A stretch of DNA of 64,000 nucleotides, from NCBI GenBank assembly GCA_019096195.1, contig JAGTXK010000187.1, positions 620,001 to 684,000 of the forward strand, given 5' to 3'. Below are positions 52,875 through 64,000 of the stretch, piece by piece. The translations under genes were made by a program, and so were the position numbers. This DNA comes from Boletus sp. NGJ (taxonomy: Eukaryota > Basidiomycota > Agaricomycetes > Boletales > Boletaceae). Below the pieces are notes generated by a model. It saw nothing but the letters and a program-made list of their open reading frames with translations, did not search any database and had not been told where the DNA came from. How positions within the stretch are numbered: the first letter of the stretch is position 1; every line of letters begins with the position of its first letter.

Positions 52875-53311
52875 TTAGGCATTGACGTTGATGGGCGAAC
52901 AGCCAATGTTGATGAGGCCGTTCTGTTACCATGTGTGAGCACCACCATGACAAAAAAAGTGCAAAGAACTCACAAACTTGTTGCCAGTACAACAGACAGG
53001 CTGTTGCTGACACTGCGCACCAGAGCCGCCAACGAGGGCGGTGGGGTCGCAACCCATAGCGACTTGACCAGTGACACCATCGAGCACAGAAGCCATGCCA
53101 AATAGGCTGAGCACGTTGGCAACATCGTTGGCCTAGAGGTAAACTGATGTTACATTGCGAATCGTGCGAGATGTATCCATAAACCCACCTGCTGAACGCT
53201 GTTGCAGCAGTTAATCGAACCAGTGTTGCACTGGTCGCGCAAAGCGAGGGGAGCAGGGCCAGCGACTGCGAAGGCAGCGAGGGAGGCAACAGCAAAGAGA
53301 CGAGCGAACAT
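52875..53311 (-). CDS. Class I hydrophobin
   Basis: Secreted surface-active protein that assembles into amphipathic films on hyphae and spores. Three exons, 53189-53311, 52974-53132 and 52875-52922, give 109 aa. A signal peptide is evident (MFARLFAVASLAAFAVAG, cleavage near Ala-Gly). Eight Cys follow the hydrophobin pattern: one in DQC, a pair in INCCN, MGC, AQC, a pair in PVCC, and IGC; the Cys pairs and the long gap between Cys3 and Cys4 fit class I. The last exon codes only NGLINIGCSPINVNA and supplies Cys8. Start is the only suitable ATG. Confidence 0.95.
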
Positions 53312-53417
53312 GTTGATGGTAGAAAGTGGTGTAGGAGAGGTGTGGTTTAATGAGTGTGGGTGTTTAGCTGAATGCAGAAACGGTTTGTGAGGTAGAAAAT
53401 GGGAGTAGCTGGGCTGT

Positions 53418-53424
53418 CTTTATA
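53418..53424 (-). promoter_or_regulatory. TATA box of hydrophobin gene
   Basis: TATAAAG on the minus strand, about 107 bp upstream of the start codon. Confidence 0.5.
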
Positions 53425-54853
53425 GGGTTTCGCTGCCTTCAGGGTCAGTCAACGTGTCTACGATTACTTTCTTTTTTGTCTTGTTGTCCAATATTTCTGC
53501 TGGTCTGGAACGCGGCACGATGGGTCCAGTCCTAGGGATGAGATGAAGTGCCGTTAACGACTGGATCATAGAGATCACTATTTTAACCAAATGGAGCACT
53601 TTCACGGCGTACCTCGAGCGCGTGCTTTATTTTTCGTGTCTTGGCTGTCCTCGCGTGTATATATACAGCATGAAGACCCGACCATTACTCAACTTTGAGT
53701 GATCGGCGAGTCCGATCCATCAGGGACGGAATCCGGCTATCTGAGAACTCGAAGGTAGACTTTTTCGAACTTGGCCTCCCCACGAACAACCTGAGCGTTG
53801 GGGTTTATTTAATGATCATGATCGATAGATTGTTATTTTCCGAAGAGTATCTCTTGCAGAACACGGATCCTACTTTGCCAGAAGATGATGAATGGAATCT
53901 AATGAATCGCCATGGCACTGCAGTGGAAGCGGCTTGTACGACACGAGAGTACGTGTTCCGGTTGGCCTGCCAGTGTAACGCCTTGCGCGTGGTGAGCTCA
54001 CCCTGCAGCACACTGCACGGAATTCGACTCAGTGACCGGAGCACTTCGTAAGGGATCGAATATTCCCCGGCTCAGTCAGCCTCCGTTCAGTAGTCTCTGA
54101 GCTGTTTTCCACCGACAAGTCGACGCTGATCTCACCAGCGGTATCAAACCACACCGTATGATTCTGGCTATGTCAAGTGAGGCCTTTCTAGGTAAGCCCA
54201 GAGTCAATGGCTGTCTTATCTTCATAAGGGGTGGAGTTCAACTCTCACTTGGTGCTTCGCCCTACAAAGTACCTCGTCGACGCGTGCTTGACTGTGATCC
54301 CCCCGCTATTGGGTCATTAGCTCTAGCAGGATTTACAACGTTGCCATGTGATGTCATACTCAACTTCAATTGTGGTTTAGCACATCGTACCTGCCTGTCA
54401 CTGAGGGAAAAGGTGCAGCTAGAACTTGAAGTCGGAACGCTGTAAATGCTGCGGTGAACGCTTTCGAACCGGTCGTGAGTCGTTTTTTGTCAGTGACTCT
54501 GCGTCTTGCGCGATTTGACAGCCCTTGTTTGCTGGTGTCACTGTGCTTTCGAGTTATTTTTTGCGGCTCAAACCAGCGCTAGAAGCTGAGATTCTCAGGG
54601 GAGTTAGGTCTCCATATGAGCAGTGTGGAAGCTGGAAGGAACAGATTGCTAAGCGTGTAAGTCAGCACACACGTCCAGGTCATGTTCACAGAAGCGGTAC
54701 AGGAATTGGAAGGGTTTTCTCTCATCCTGTGCGGTCGCCGGTCTGTGAGCAATTTGATGGGCAAGACTCTTCCCACGACGATTGCCCGTAACGGAACTAT
54801 AAAGGTCACAACGCTCGAGATACCGCTCCCGATATCCTCCATACAAAGACACC
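53425..54853. other. Divergent gap between hydrophobin and PGI genes
   Basis: Holds both promoters. Two plus-strand open frames (53695-54051 and 54158-54445) have no recognisable motif and no supporting splice pattern; I do not call them genes. Confidence 0.4.
54798..54804 (+). promoter_or_regulatory. TATA box of PGI gene
   Basis: TATAAAG, 56 bp upstream of the start codon at 54854. Confidence 0.5.
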
Positions 54854-56728
<1,875 letters not shown>

Positions 56729-57099
56729 ACGTGTTCGGATACGTGAGGTTGTATCACAGCATGCTGCCCTCGACTATTTTCTTGTGTCAGTGGTTTTTCA
56801 ACTCACCTAGACTGGAGCAACGAAAGAAATTGTAAATCTATCAAATCATTCTACGCAACCCGGTTGTATGTAATTCTACAATTGTTGTTGGAGGTTTTGG
56901 CGCGTGTTTCGTTCAAGTTTGATCCCGCAGTCTAGCCTTCATTTCCCTTTAGGGCCTTTGCGAAGATGCAGCGGAAATTATGCCATTAGGGGTTGCCTCT
57001 TATCTATCTGGTCTCGCAACGTCTTCAGGGACGTAAAGAGATAAGTGCTCCAAGTTGTGTTGGTGTACCCGTCAATACCGTCCGAGTCGAGGCTCCATC
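56729..57099. other. Intergenic gap
   Basis: 370 bp between PGI and the monooxygenase relic. No feature recognised. Confidence 0.5.
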
Positions 57100-57955
57100 A
57101 TGGGATCGATCATTGGGCTTGTCTTGCTTCAAGCTGGTGTTTCAAATTCGGCCACCGGTGTCCAACAACCGCTTTCCGCACCATCGACTCGGGGTGACGA
57201 GACAGGTGAGTCCCAGTTCATTTGGCCCATTCAAAGGGTCGCCGTAATCGGCGCCGGACCAAGGTGTCCCGTGTGTCCCCCAATTGTCGTATCATGACTC
57301 CGATCTTCCGTATACGGAGGACTTCGAGGGCGGATGTATGGAGGAATCATAGATGGTCAAAGCCGGTTGGGGAGTCGATGACTTCGAACGCGTCTTCGGT
57401 ACGTCGGGTTGTGTGTCCATATGAATCATGATGTTCCTCTTCTCGTGGCGCGCGTAGCCTTTGCAGCAGGTGGGTAGAACACGTCTGGTCATAGAATCTT
57501 ACACGCGATAGTTTCCCGGCCTTGGCCCTCGGGTACACATGGGGTACGTTCATCACGTTCCTCGTTCGGGCTGGCCACTCACACCGGACGCCAGAGCTCT
57601 CACATTATCACTACGTTCGATCTTATGCGTCCTATCTCAATATCAACAGCAATGACGAAAACACTGCAACTGCCTACAAGACCTGTATGAAGCGTATCGA
57701 GAAGCGAATCAACCAGGCCGGGCAAGAGCAAGAACAAGGTTGGAGACTCGTCAAGCCAATCGGGCGTAACGCGTACCGAGCGACTTGGTGGACCAAAGTA
57801 AGCTTCTTAAGTCTCGCACTTTTTTGGTCGAGCGTTGCATCTCACGTATGGGTCATTGTGCACGGTATGTAGGATTTTGATGCTGTGGGCACGTACAGCG
57901 CACCATCCATGCTGTCCATTCCTGGTTTGGAGTAGTGGCTACGGTGGTTTTGTAC
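57100..57955 (+). pseudogene. Flavin-containing monooxygenase relic
   Basis: Remains of an N-oxygenating FMO-type gene, distinct from the Baeyer-Villiger gene upstream. It starts with a hydrophobic segment (MGSIIGLVLLQAGV) and reaches the FAD Rossmann start RVAVIGAGP. Next come YHDSDLPYTEDFEG, then VRSYASYLNINSNDEN and ATWWTK, then FDAVGTYSAPSMLSIPGLE, all in the family order but in different frames. The last piece lacks the usual VVVASGR-type linker and ends in a TAG at 57933-57935. The NADPH-binding half and C-terminus are missing. Best read as a truncated, decayed copy; a very intron-rich gene is less likely. Confidence 0.6.
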
Positions 57956-59353
57956 GTCACTCGAGATAGTATCGGCGACCAGAGGCATATGCAAACTAGA
58001 CAGTGCTTAATGTCGGTGCATCTGTAAAGGGTTGTCTGGATTCGTTTCCGCCTCACATTGACAAGCGGCCTAGTTTAGCGGGTCAGGCCTGGCCGCAGAA
58101 GGTCTATCAGTTCGGGTAAGACGCGGAACATTGTCAGCGACTTGTTGTGGTCTAACACTTTCCTGACACTGAAGCCTGACGCTGGCATGTACCAAGGTGG
58201 TAAGTTGCATATCATAGAGCCTGTCGGGGATCGATAGCGTGATACTTCCACTAGCTACCGGTCTCGTTCCCATTCTTGCGACGGTACCACGATGGTACAA
58301 CGTACGGTGGCTCTGCAATGACAGTGTCGTCTTCCCTTCCCTAGGATGGCTCGCACGTCCGTGACTTGCATCTTGGTATATTTTATATCAGACACCCCAC
58401 TCTTGAATTCATTGGAAGCTTGTAGCCAGTTTTGCGTGTCGTGTTTGACCTCTACTCATTTGAGATGCAGTGATGTGAGGCATGCACAAAGCTTCCCAAC
58501 TGTGAGACGGTGCCTAAATTGTACGGAGAAACGCATGGAGGAGCGTAGAGGATATGGAAAGCACGGATTGTTCTTGATCGGAGAGCGGCCCTCGGGTAAG
58601 TTATTCGGACCTTCTCTAGTGTTCGGACTGAGCTTCTGGTTGTCTTGTAGCTAGCCTGAGATGTCTGATTGGTGGCAAGCAGGCTCGTTGTGTGCGTTCT
58701 GCTCGACGTCCGAATACTGACGTCCCTCACCAAAGGTTGATCCTGTCACTTGCTTTGTGGGTATGGACATGATTCGTGCGGTTAATAGGCTGATCGGTAT
58801 TGGCAAATCGCTCGTAATGGACTCGGAAGGCAATTCGAGGAGACCATACTAAAGGGAGACGAAGCGGTGGCGTCTCCTGATGGGCGACGCGGACGATGGG
58901 ATGAGCGAGTAAATCCCAACTTCTGACGATGACTAGTGAGGTCCTGGGCGAGGACGATGCCACTAAAGTTGAAGTTACAGTTCATCTTACATAATCTTAA
59001 TTGTGTTTCCTACGCCCCCTAGCCCGGTTTTTTTGCCTGCATCCCTTTGATCTATTGGAACCCTGCGTACCGCGTGTGGTACTACCCTGCCCCAAGGTCA
59101 GTGCAAGTCTTGGTGGAAATCGGAAGCTTGGCCAGCTCTTGTGCACGAGTTTTCGTATCTGATCGCGCATACGGACGTCAGACGTCTCTCGCGATCTACT
59201 TTTCGCGTCTGTGAGTTGTCGTATTCGTTTCCACGCCGGATCTTTTGAGACAAGAACGACATCGACAGCGTTGGTTACGCTCACAGTGACTCTCAAGATT
59301 GTGTGCCACCAGACTCATCGTCGCCGGCACGCCATCCTTCAAAACCCTGCGTC
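57956..59353. other. Intergenic stretch
   Basis: About 1.4 kb. No gene supported; short frames only. The right edge is the promoter side of the CSN3 gene. Confidence 0.5.
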
Positions 59354-61336
59354 ATGAGCCAACCGAGTCTTCCGACGCCACCGCAACAGCCCACTCCCCA
59401 ACCAGAACCGAACGTGCAGCAACAACCATCCCCAGTGCAATCGCAAGCGCAAACGCAATTGGGAACCCCGCCCACAGCCACCGAAAACAATGTCTCACTC
59501 GTCAACGTCATCACGGCCATCACGACCGCCGTCTCTCCATCGCAATTGAACCAACAACTCAAAGCGTTTGCACCAAAGGAGGTGCGGGATGTGATTCTTG
59601 CGAGTTTGTTGTCGGACGGACAGGACCCGTTGAGCGTGTTGGACATCCAAGCGAACACGCTGGGCATATTGCATATCCTGTGAGTCGTGTTCGTCACGCG
59701 ACCCTTTTCCACTCGATGACTCGGTCAATGATACATGATAGAGCGGCGCGGTTGCATACGACGGGCGCACCAAATCTCCCGTTGGAGTATGTGACCGAGT
59801 TTTGCCGAAAATTCGTGCCGGAGCAGGCACGGTATGCTCCTGAAAGAGGTGAGGATGTTTTTTTTTGGCCGTGTCGTATCTCATCTTGTTTCAGTCACGC
59901 TCCTTGCGATTGGGATACCTTTACTTGCGGAAGCAGCGGGGAACGTAAGCAATGTTAGACCGTGAATTAATAACGCACATTCTAATCTCGAAATGGACAG
60001 CTTACGCTCGCCATTCAACCACTGTTTGATCTGTTGACTAAATACGCACCGTCTCTCTCTCATCTGACGACTATCCATCCCATTTTCCTCAAGGTAAGCA
60101 TCATCGTTCATCTATCCTGAACTGTTGTCCTAAACGAGACTTGGGCAGATATGCGTATCGACTCGACATTTCACGGCGGCCCTTCCTGTTCTCGCACACC
60201 CAATCACAACAATAGATACTTCAATTTCGGACTTGCATTACAACGACAGCTTGGTGTATCATTATGCAGGGGGTATCGTGTACGCTGCGCTCAAACGCTG
60301 GGCTGAAGCGCAGGAGTTCTTTGAGATATGTGCATGTAGCTCAGGCTCAGCTGCCGCAGCTATTCAGATGGAAGCGCTCAAGAAGTTGGTTCTCGTACAA
60401 CTGATCCATGAGGGCAAGGTGGACCCTACTACTTGTAGCAGACATGAGCTCTCGCTGATGTACTGCGACAGACGACGCCACCGCCAAAGTACATTCACCC
60501 AGTGTTACCTCGACTTTTCAAGGGCACGCCATATTCAGCGTTCGTGAACGCGTACCCGGATCACAGAGTTGAATTGCGTTCCATCGCGGAGGGGGAGCTG
60601 GTTTTCACAACCGTCCGTATACCTGTCGATGACTCAATGGCTTTGGATGCTGATTTAATCGGAGATAGGAGAAGACGCTAGGATTGGTGCTTCAGGCACT
60701 GGAACGCGCGCCGCGATGGTCGATAAAGAAATTGACGGCGACGTACCTCACGCTCCACTTGTCTGACATTGCGCATGCTGTCGGAATTGAGAGCGTAGAC
60801 GAAGTTCGAGCTTTAATTTTCGATATGGTGAGCGTTCTCAAGTACAAACACGCATGTATATCGCGGCGGCCGTGCTCACAAGCGAAAACGCGACACAGAT
60901 TGCATCCTCGGAAATATCGGCGCAACTATCCGCCGACGGAACGGTCTCCTTCTTTGATGCGCCCGTTACGTTCGAGAAGGCAGACGTGGATAGAGTACTT
61001 GCACACGCTCAGGAGCAAGCCGCGTTATTGGCTAATCTGGAGAAGGAGATGGCGAGGAGCAAGGAATATTTGACCAAGGTATGCATGTTATTGCGATGTG
61101 TCGGTCCTGAGTTGTTGCTTCCGGGCGTCTTCCAACGGTGGGAGGACGACGTTTCACATCATTCCTCGTTTATCAATGGTCCATGAGCCGTTGGACAACG
61201 TTGTATCCGGAGACTGATCCGTCAGACGCAGGCTGTCAAAGGCAAGGAAGAATCGTCCTGGGGTGCCATGGACGACGACTTGGCGGATCGGTTGGGTCCG
61301 AATCTTGGCTGGGCCGACGACATTGGTTTTGCTTAG
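59354..61336 (+). CDS. COP9 signalosome complex subunit 3 (PCI domain)
   Basis: Scaffold subunit of the COP9 signalosome, which removes Nedd8 from cullins and so controls cullin-RING ubiquitin ligases. Nine exons sum to 476 aa with every junction in phase (introns 59680-59741, 59849-59894, 59945-60000, 60094-60148, 60419-60471, 60613-60668, 60828-60898, 61079-61231). A Pro/Gln-rich N-terminus (about 45 residues) precedes helical repeats with CSN3-like blocks: PLSVLDIQANTLGILHIL, HYNDSLVYHYAGGIVY, QMEALKKLVLVQLIHEGK and PPKYIHPVLPRLFK. The PCI winged helix follows: LTATYLTLHLSDIAHAVGI, then QLSADGTVSFFDA. A coiled tail and acidic C-terminus (WADDIGFA) end it. The ATG is the first in frame. Confidence 0.88.
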
Positions 61337-62471
61337 TACACCTGATGATGTCGAAACTTCCCGCCTCTAGGTTCACTCTGACAATCCACTTGATAAACGG
61401 CGATGTATGTATCCTTTACCGAGTTCTGGTCCCTTTCCTTTTTTCGTTTACTTAGGTTGACTTTTGTCATGATACCGCCGGGGGCCGTTTTCTCGAATTG
61501 TCACATTGTTCGCATGCGCGTTCGTTCATGTCCATACGTGGCCAATCACGCCATATGTACATGAACACCGACCCGATTGATGACTTGCATAGATATTCAG
61601 GTCAAGCGAGGCCGTGTCACGTTGTCATGTAGCTGGGTGGTTTCGTCGCCGCCGAATCCACGTCGCATCATTTGCGAAGAACCGCTCAGTTGACGCGGGG
61701 GTACGACGCTTCAAGGGTCTCACTTTGAACACGATGACTCAACCCCCCTCTGGTAAGTCTTATCAACCGACGTCCTTTGACTCGATGGCATCAATGGCAT
61801 CACACACCCTCCTCACCCCCCACGCTTAAACGATCGCGAACATGTTGCTTCGCCATCATACCGCGGTGCGTAACACGGGGCGAGCGACACACGACGTTAA
61901 GACATTCGCAACCCATCCGATTCTGACCTCTGCTGCAGTCAAAAGGTCTCTTGCAATGCTGCTTTGCATGCATTTTTCCTGTTTAATTTTTTCCCTACAC
62001 CACACGTAAAACGATCGCGATCGTCGTGGACACGTGCGGCTATGCGTTCGTACCTTGCCACGTTTGGCGACCATGGCCGCCGTAGGCCCAAAAAGAAGAA
62101 GAAAAAATTTTGGGCCACCACGACTCGTGCCGAGGATATGTTGGTACCATGTCGGCTCCCAGCGGTTGTTGTGTGGGACGAAACACGAACGAGACGAGAG
62201 CTGACGTGGTATAACAATAGCGGGTCCTTCTCCTTTGAAGCTCCAGTGACGTCGGTTATCTGATAAGTGCCATGCATGCGTTTCCTTGAAGTCGCGTATC
62301 GGTTCTTGGCAAGAGAATTGTCCACCCTGTTTTCGTATGCGATCGACGCAATTTTTTTTTTTTGGGAAAAACATTGAATATATACACGATGTTCTACAAG
62401 CTGATGATAGACAAACGCAGGCAATCACATGGAGTCAAACAGACGTGCGAGGGAGGGGCCGGGGAGCCAAT
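61337..62471. other. Convergent 3' gap
   Basis: About 1.1 kb between CSN3 and the quinone reductase 3' ends. A-rich and T-rich runs occur near 62092-62110 and 62351-62362. A short frame ending at 61829 has no recognisable motif. No gene called. Confidence 0.5.
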
Positions 62472-63505
62472 TTACTTGGAGAAACCTTGGTACTGGGCAA
62501 CAATCTCCCAGAATCCTTTACCCTGTAGAGATGCGATTTCCATTTCGAGCGGGGAAGGCTGGCGAGAGCCATCTGTGCCTGCAAAAGTTCCCGCACCCCA
62601 GGAAGAGCCTGGGACGACGAGAGGGAAAAAAAGGGTTGAGGCTCTGAATGTACAGGTGAAATGACCTTTTTTTGACGTACCACCGTGAATCTCAGTCAGG
62701 TTGGACAGTTGAGGGAAGGCATGTTTGTAGCCGAGAGGGACGTAGATCATCCCGTGGTGGACAAAGGTGGAGAGGGTGTTGGCAACGGTGATCTCCTGTC
62801 CACCGCCCTGGGTGCCGGTGGAGACGAAGACACCGCATAGCTTGCCAGCGAGAGCGGACTTGCTCCAGAGTGGGCCAGTTGCGTCCCAAAAGGCCTAATG
62901 AATTCGATGAGACACGACGGGTCACATAATCCGCGGAGGACGCATACCTTCCACTGCACAGGGAAGTTACCATAGCGAGTGGGAATACCGAAAAGGAAGG
63001 CGTCAAAATTGACCATGTCGTCGGGGAGAAGGATAGGGTAGTCTGGGCGAGGAGGTGCCTTGACGAGCTTCAAAATGTCCTCAGAGAGGGTCTCTTGGAT
63101 TCTACATGCCATATTGAACGAGACACGTAGAAGGGGGAGCAACGACGCTTACTGGTAGATGGTAGCACTCCCACCGGCTTCAGCGACACCAGTCTTGACA
63201 GCCTCGGCGACTGCGCAGAAAATATTTGGTCTTGTTACGAGCGAGAGAAATACACAATGGAGGGACATACGTTTGGAAATATGGCCGTAGAGGGAGTAGA
63301 TGACGATGGCAACTCGGGGGGCCGACATAGTGGTATCTGGAGATTGAGGAAGAGTAGGCTCTGAGGGAGATGCTTGTGCTGGTGGAGCTGTATAAGGAAC
63401 GGGGGCAGATGATGGTCTGGGTTCAGTTGTGTCAGTTTTTGTATCTTTTCGCTCCTGCTTTCGCTCGGAGAAATTGTCCTTCTGCCGCTTTCCAGGGAAA
63501 CACAT
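62472..63505 (-). CDS. WrbA/Pst2-type NAD(P)H:quinone oxidoreductase
   Basis: Flavodoxin-fold FMN enzyme that reduces quinones by two electrons and protects against oxidative stress. Five exons (63271-63505, 63153-63210, 62948-63101, 62681-62894, 62472-62608) give 265 aa. Motifs: [19 protein letters not shown] (FMN phosphate loop), [43 protein letters not shown] and [11 protein letters not shown] 60-residue Pro/Ser-rich N-terminal extension begins [13 protein letters not shown], a start I recognise from basidiomycete homologues. An internal ATG at 63328 (MSAPRVAIV) would give the short core form, so two starts are possible. All introns are GT-AG. Confidence 0.93.
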
Positions 63506-64000
63506 TCCGGGGATATTTAAAAAGGAAGCTGACACAGCAGTGTGTGAGGAAGGGGTCGACTAGAGGCTAAAGAGCGTGTATCAGGCGTGGGAGACGACGG
63601 CGTATGGTGCCAAGGCCTGGAAACCTTTGCTACCGACCACATGATGTGCTTTTATGCATTAGCAGAGTGAAGGATTACTTGATACCAAAAAGACGGTACC
63701 TGCACATCATCAATTTTGAGATGCATTGGGGTTGGATTTCTCATCCATGAACGCCAACAGTTGCTTACCGGTGGCCTGGGCAACCTTGGAAAACAACATC
63801 CAAATCAAGACTCGATAAGATGAGGTATTCCATGAGCGGGCAAAAGGTCCTTTCAGATAACGGCTGTGAAGAGTGAAGAAAAAAGCCTGCAGAATAAGCT
63901 CCGGAAGCTATACTGAATGGATTGTGGCTTTGGCCCTGAATTATTACACGCCAGCTTTCTCATGGGTTGCCAGCGGCAGAGGATCCAAAATATCTCTCTG
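63506..64000. other. Right edge, promoter side of quinone reductase
   Basis: No gene recognised in the last 495 bp. It should contain the quinone reductase promoter. Confidence 0.5.

Noticed and set aside
53695-54445. Two plus-strand open frames between hydrophobin and PGI as genes
   Set aside because: No motif, no splice connection and location in a divergent promoter gap.

Overview
The window is nuclear DNA from a filamentous basidiomycete, most likely an agaricomycete. Evidence: dense genes with many 45-75 nt GT-AG introns; a short class I hydrophobin; a Plavaka-type DNA transposase of the kind abundant in Agaricomycetes; basidiomycete-style CSN3, DUF7330-like and DUF1275 proteins. Genus cannot be fixed from sequence alone. 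Exon/intron models were built by hand from frame, splice sites and protein family knowledge; most recognised genes give an exon sum divisible by three.

Left gene-rich arm (1-16 kb): cyclophilin A (-), an unrecognised low-complexity protein (-), a DUF1275 membrane protein (+), a DUF7330-like protein (-), an RBR-type E3 ubiquitin ligase (+), ribosomal protein eL20 (-) and a mucin-like single-pass membrane protein (-). Divergent pairs share 330-530 bp promoter gaps. From 15.5 to 19.9 kb no gene can be assembled; then comes an intact BioF-like alpha-oxoamine synthase (+) ending in a PTS1-like tripeptide.

Mobile-element island (22.1-38.9 kb): a 10.5 kb element with 36-bp imperfect terminal inverted repeats and GYCTAGC-like subterminal repeats carries two head-to-head genes, a Plavaka-type transposase (+) and a second agaricomycete mobile-element-associated protein (-). 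Both are broken. Each is interrupted by one copy of the same ~1 kb solo LTR with 5-bp target duplications; a third, unrelated solo LTR sits in the right subterminal region. To its right lies an AT-rich stretch and a Copia-like, apparently non-autonomous LTR element on the minus strand (122-bp LTR, initiator-Met half-tRNA primer site, gag, then a GC-rich hydrophilic ORF and no visible pol).

Right arm (39-64 kb): a poorly coding stretch with a possible CHAT-like fragment; a 17-exon phosphate:H+ symporter (+); a charged conserved hypothetical protein (-); an unresolved stretch; a Baeyer-Villiger type monooxygenase (+) ending in SRL; a hydrophobin (-); glucose-6-phosphate isomerase (+) whose expected catalytic Glu is Ala; a decayed flavin monooxygenase (+); COP9 signalosome subunit 3 (+); and a WrbA/Pst2-type NAD(P)H:quinone oxidoreductase (-). 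The genes are mostly housekeeping or environmental-interface functions and do not form an obvious pathway cluster. The most interesting structure is the nested mobile-element island.
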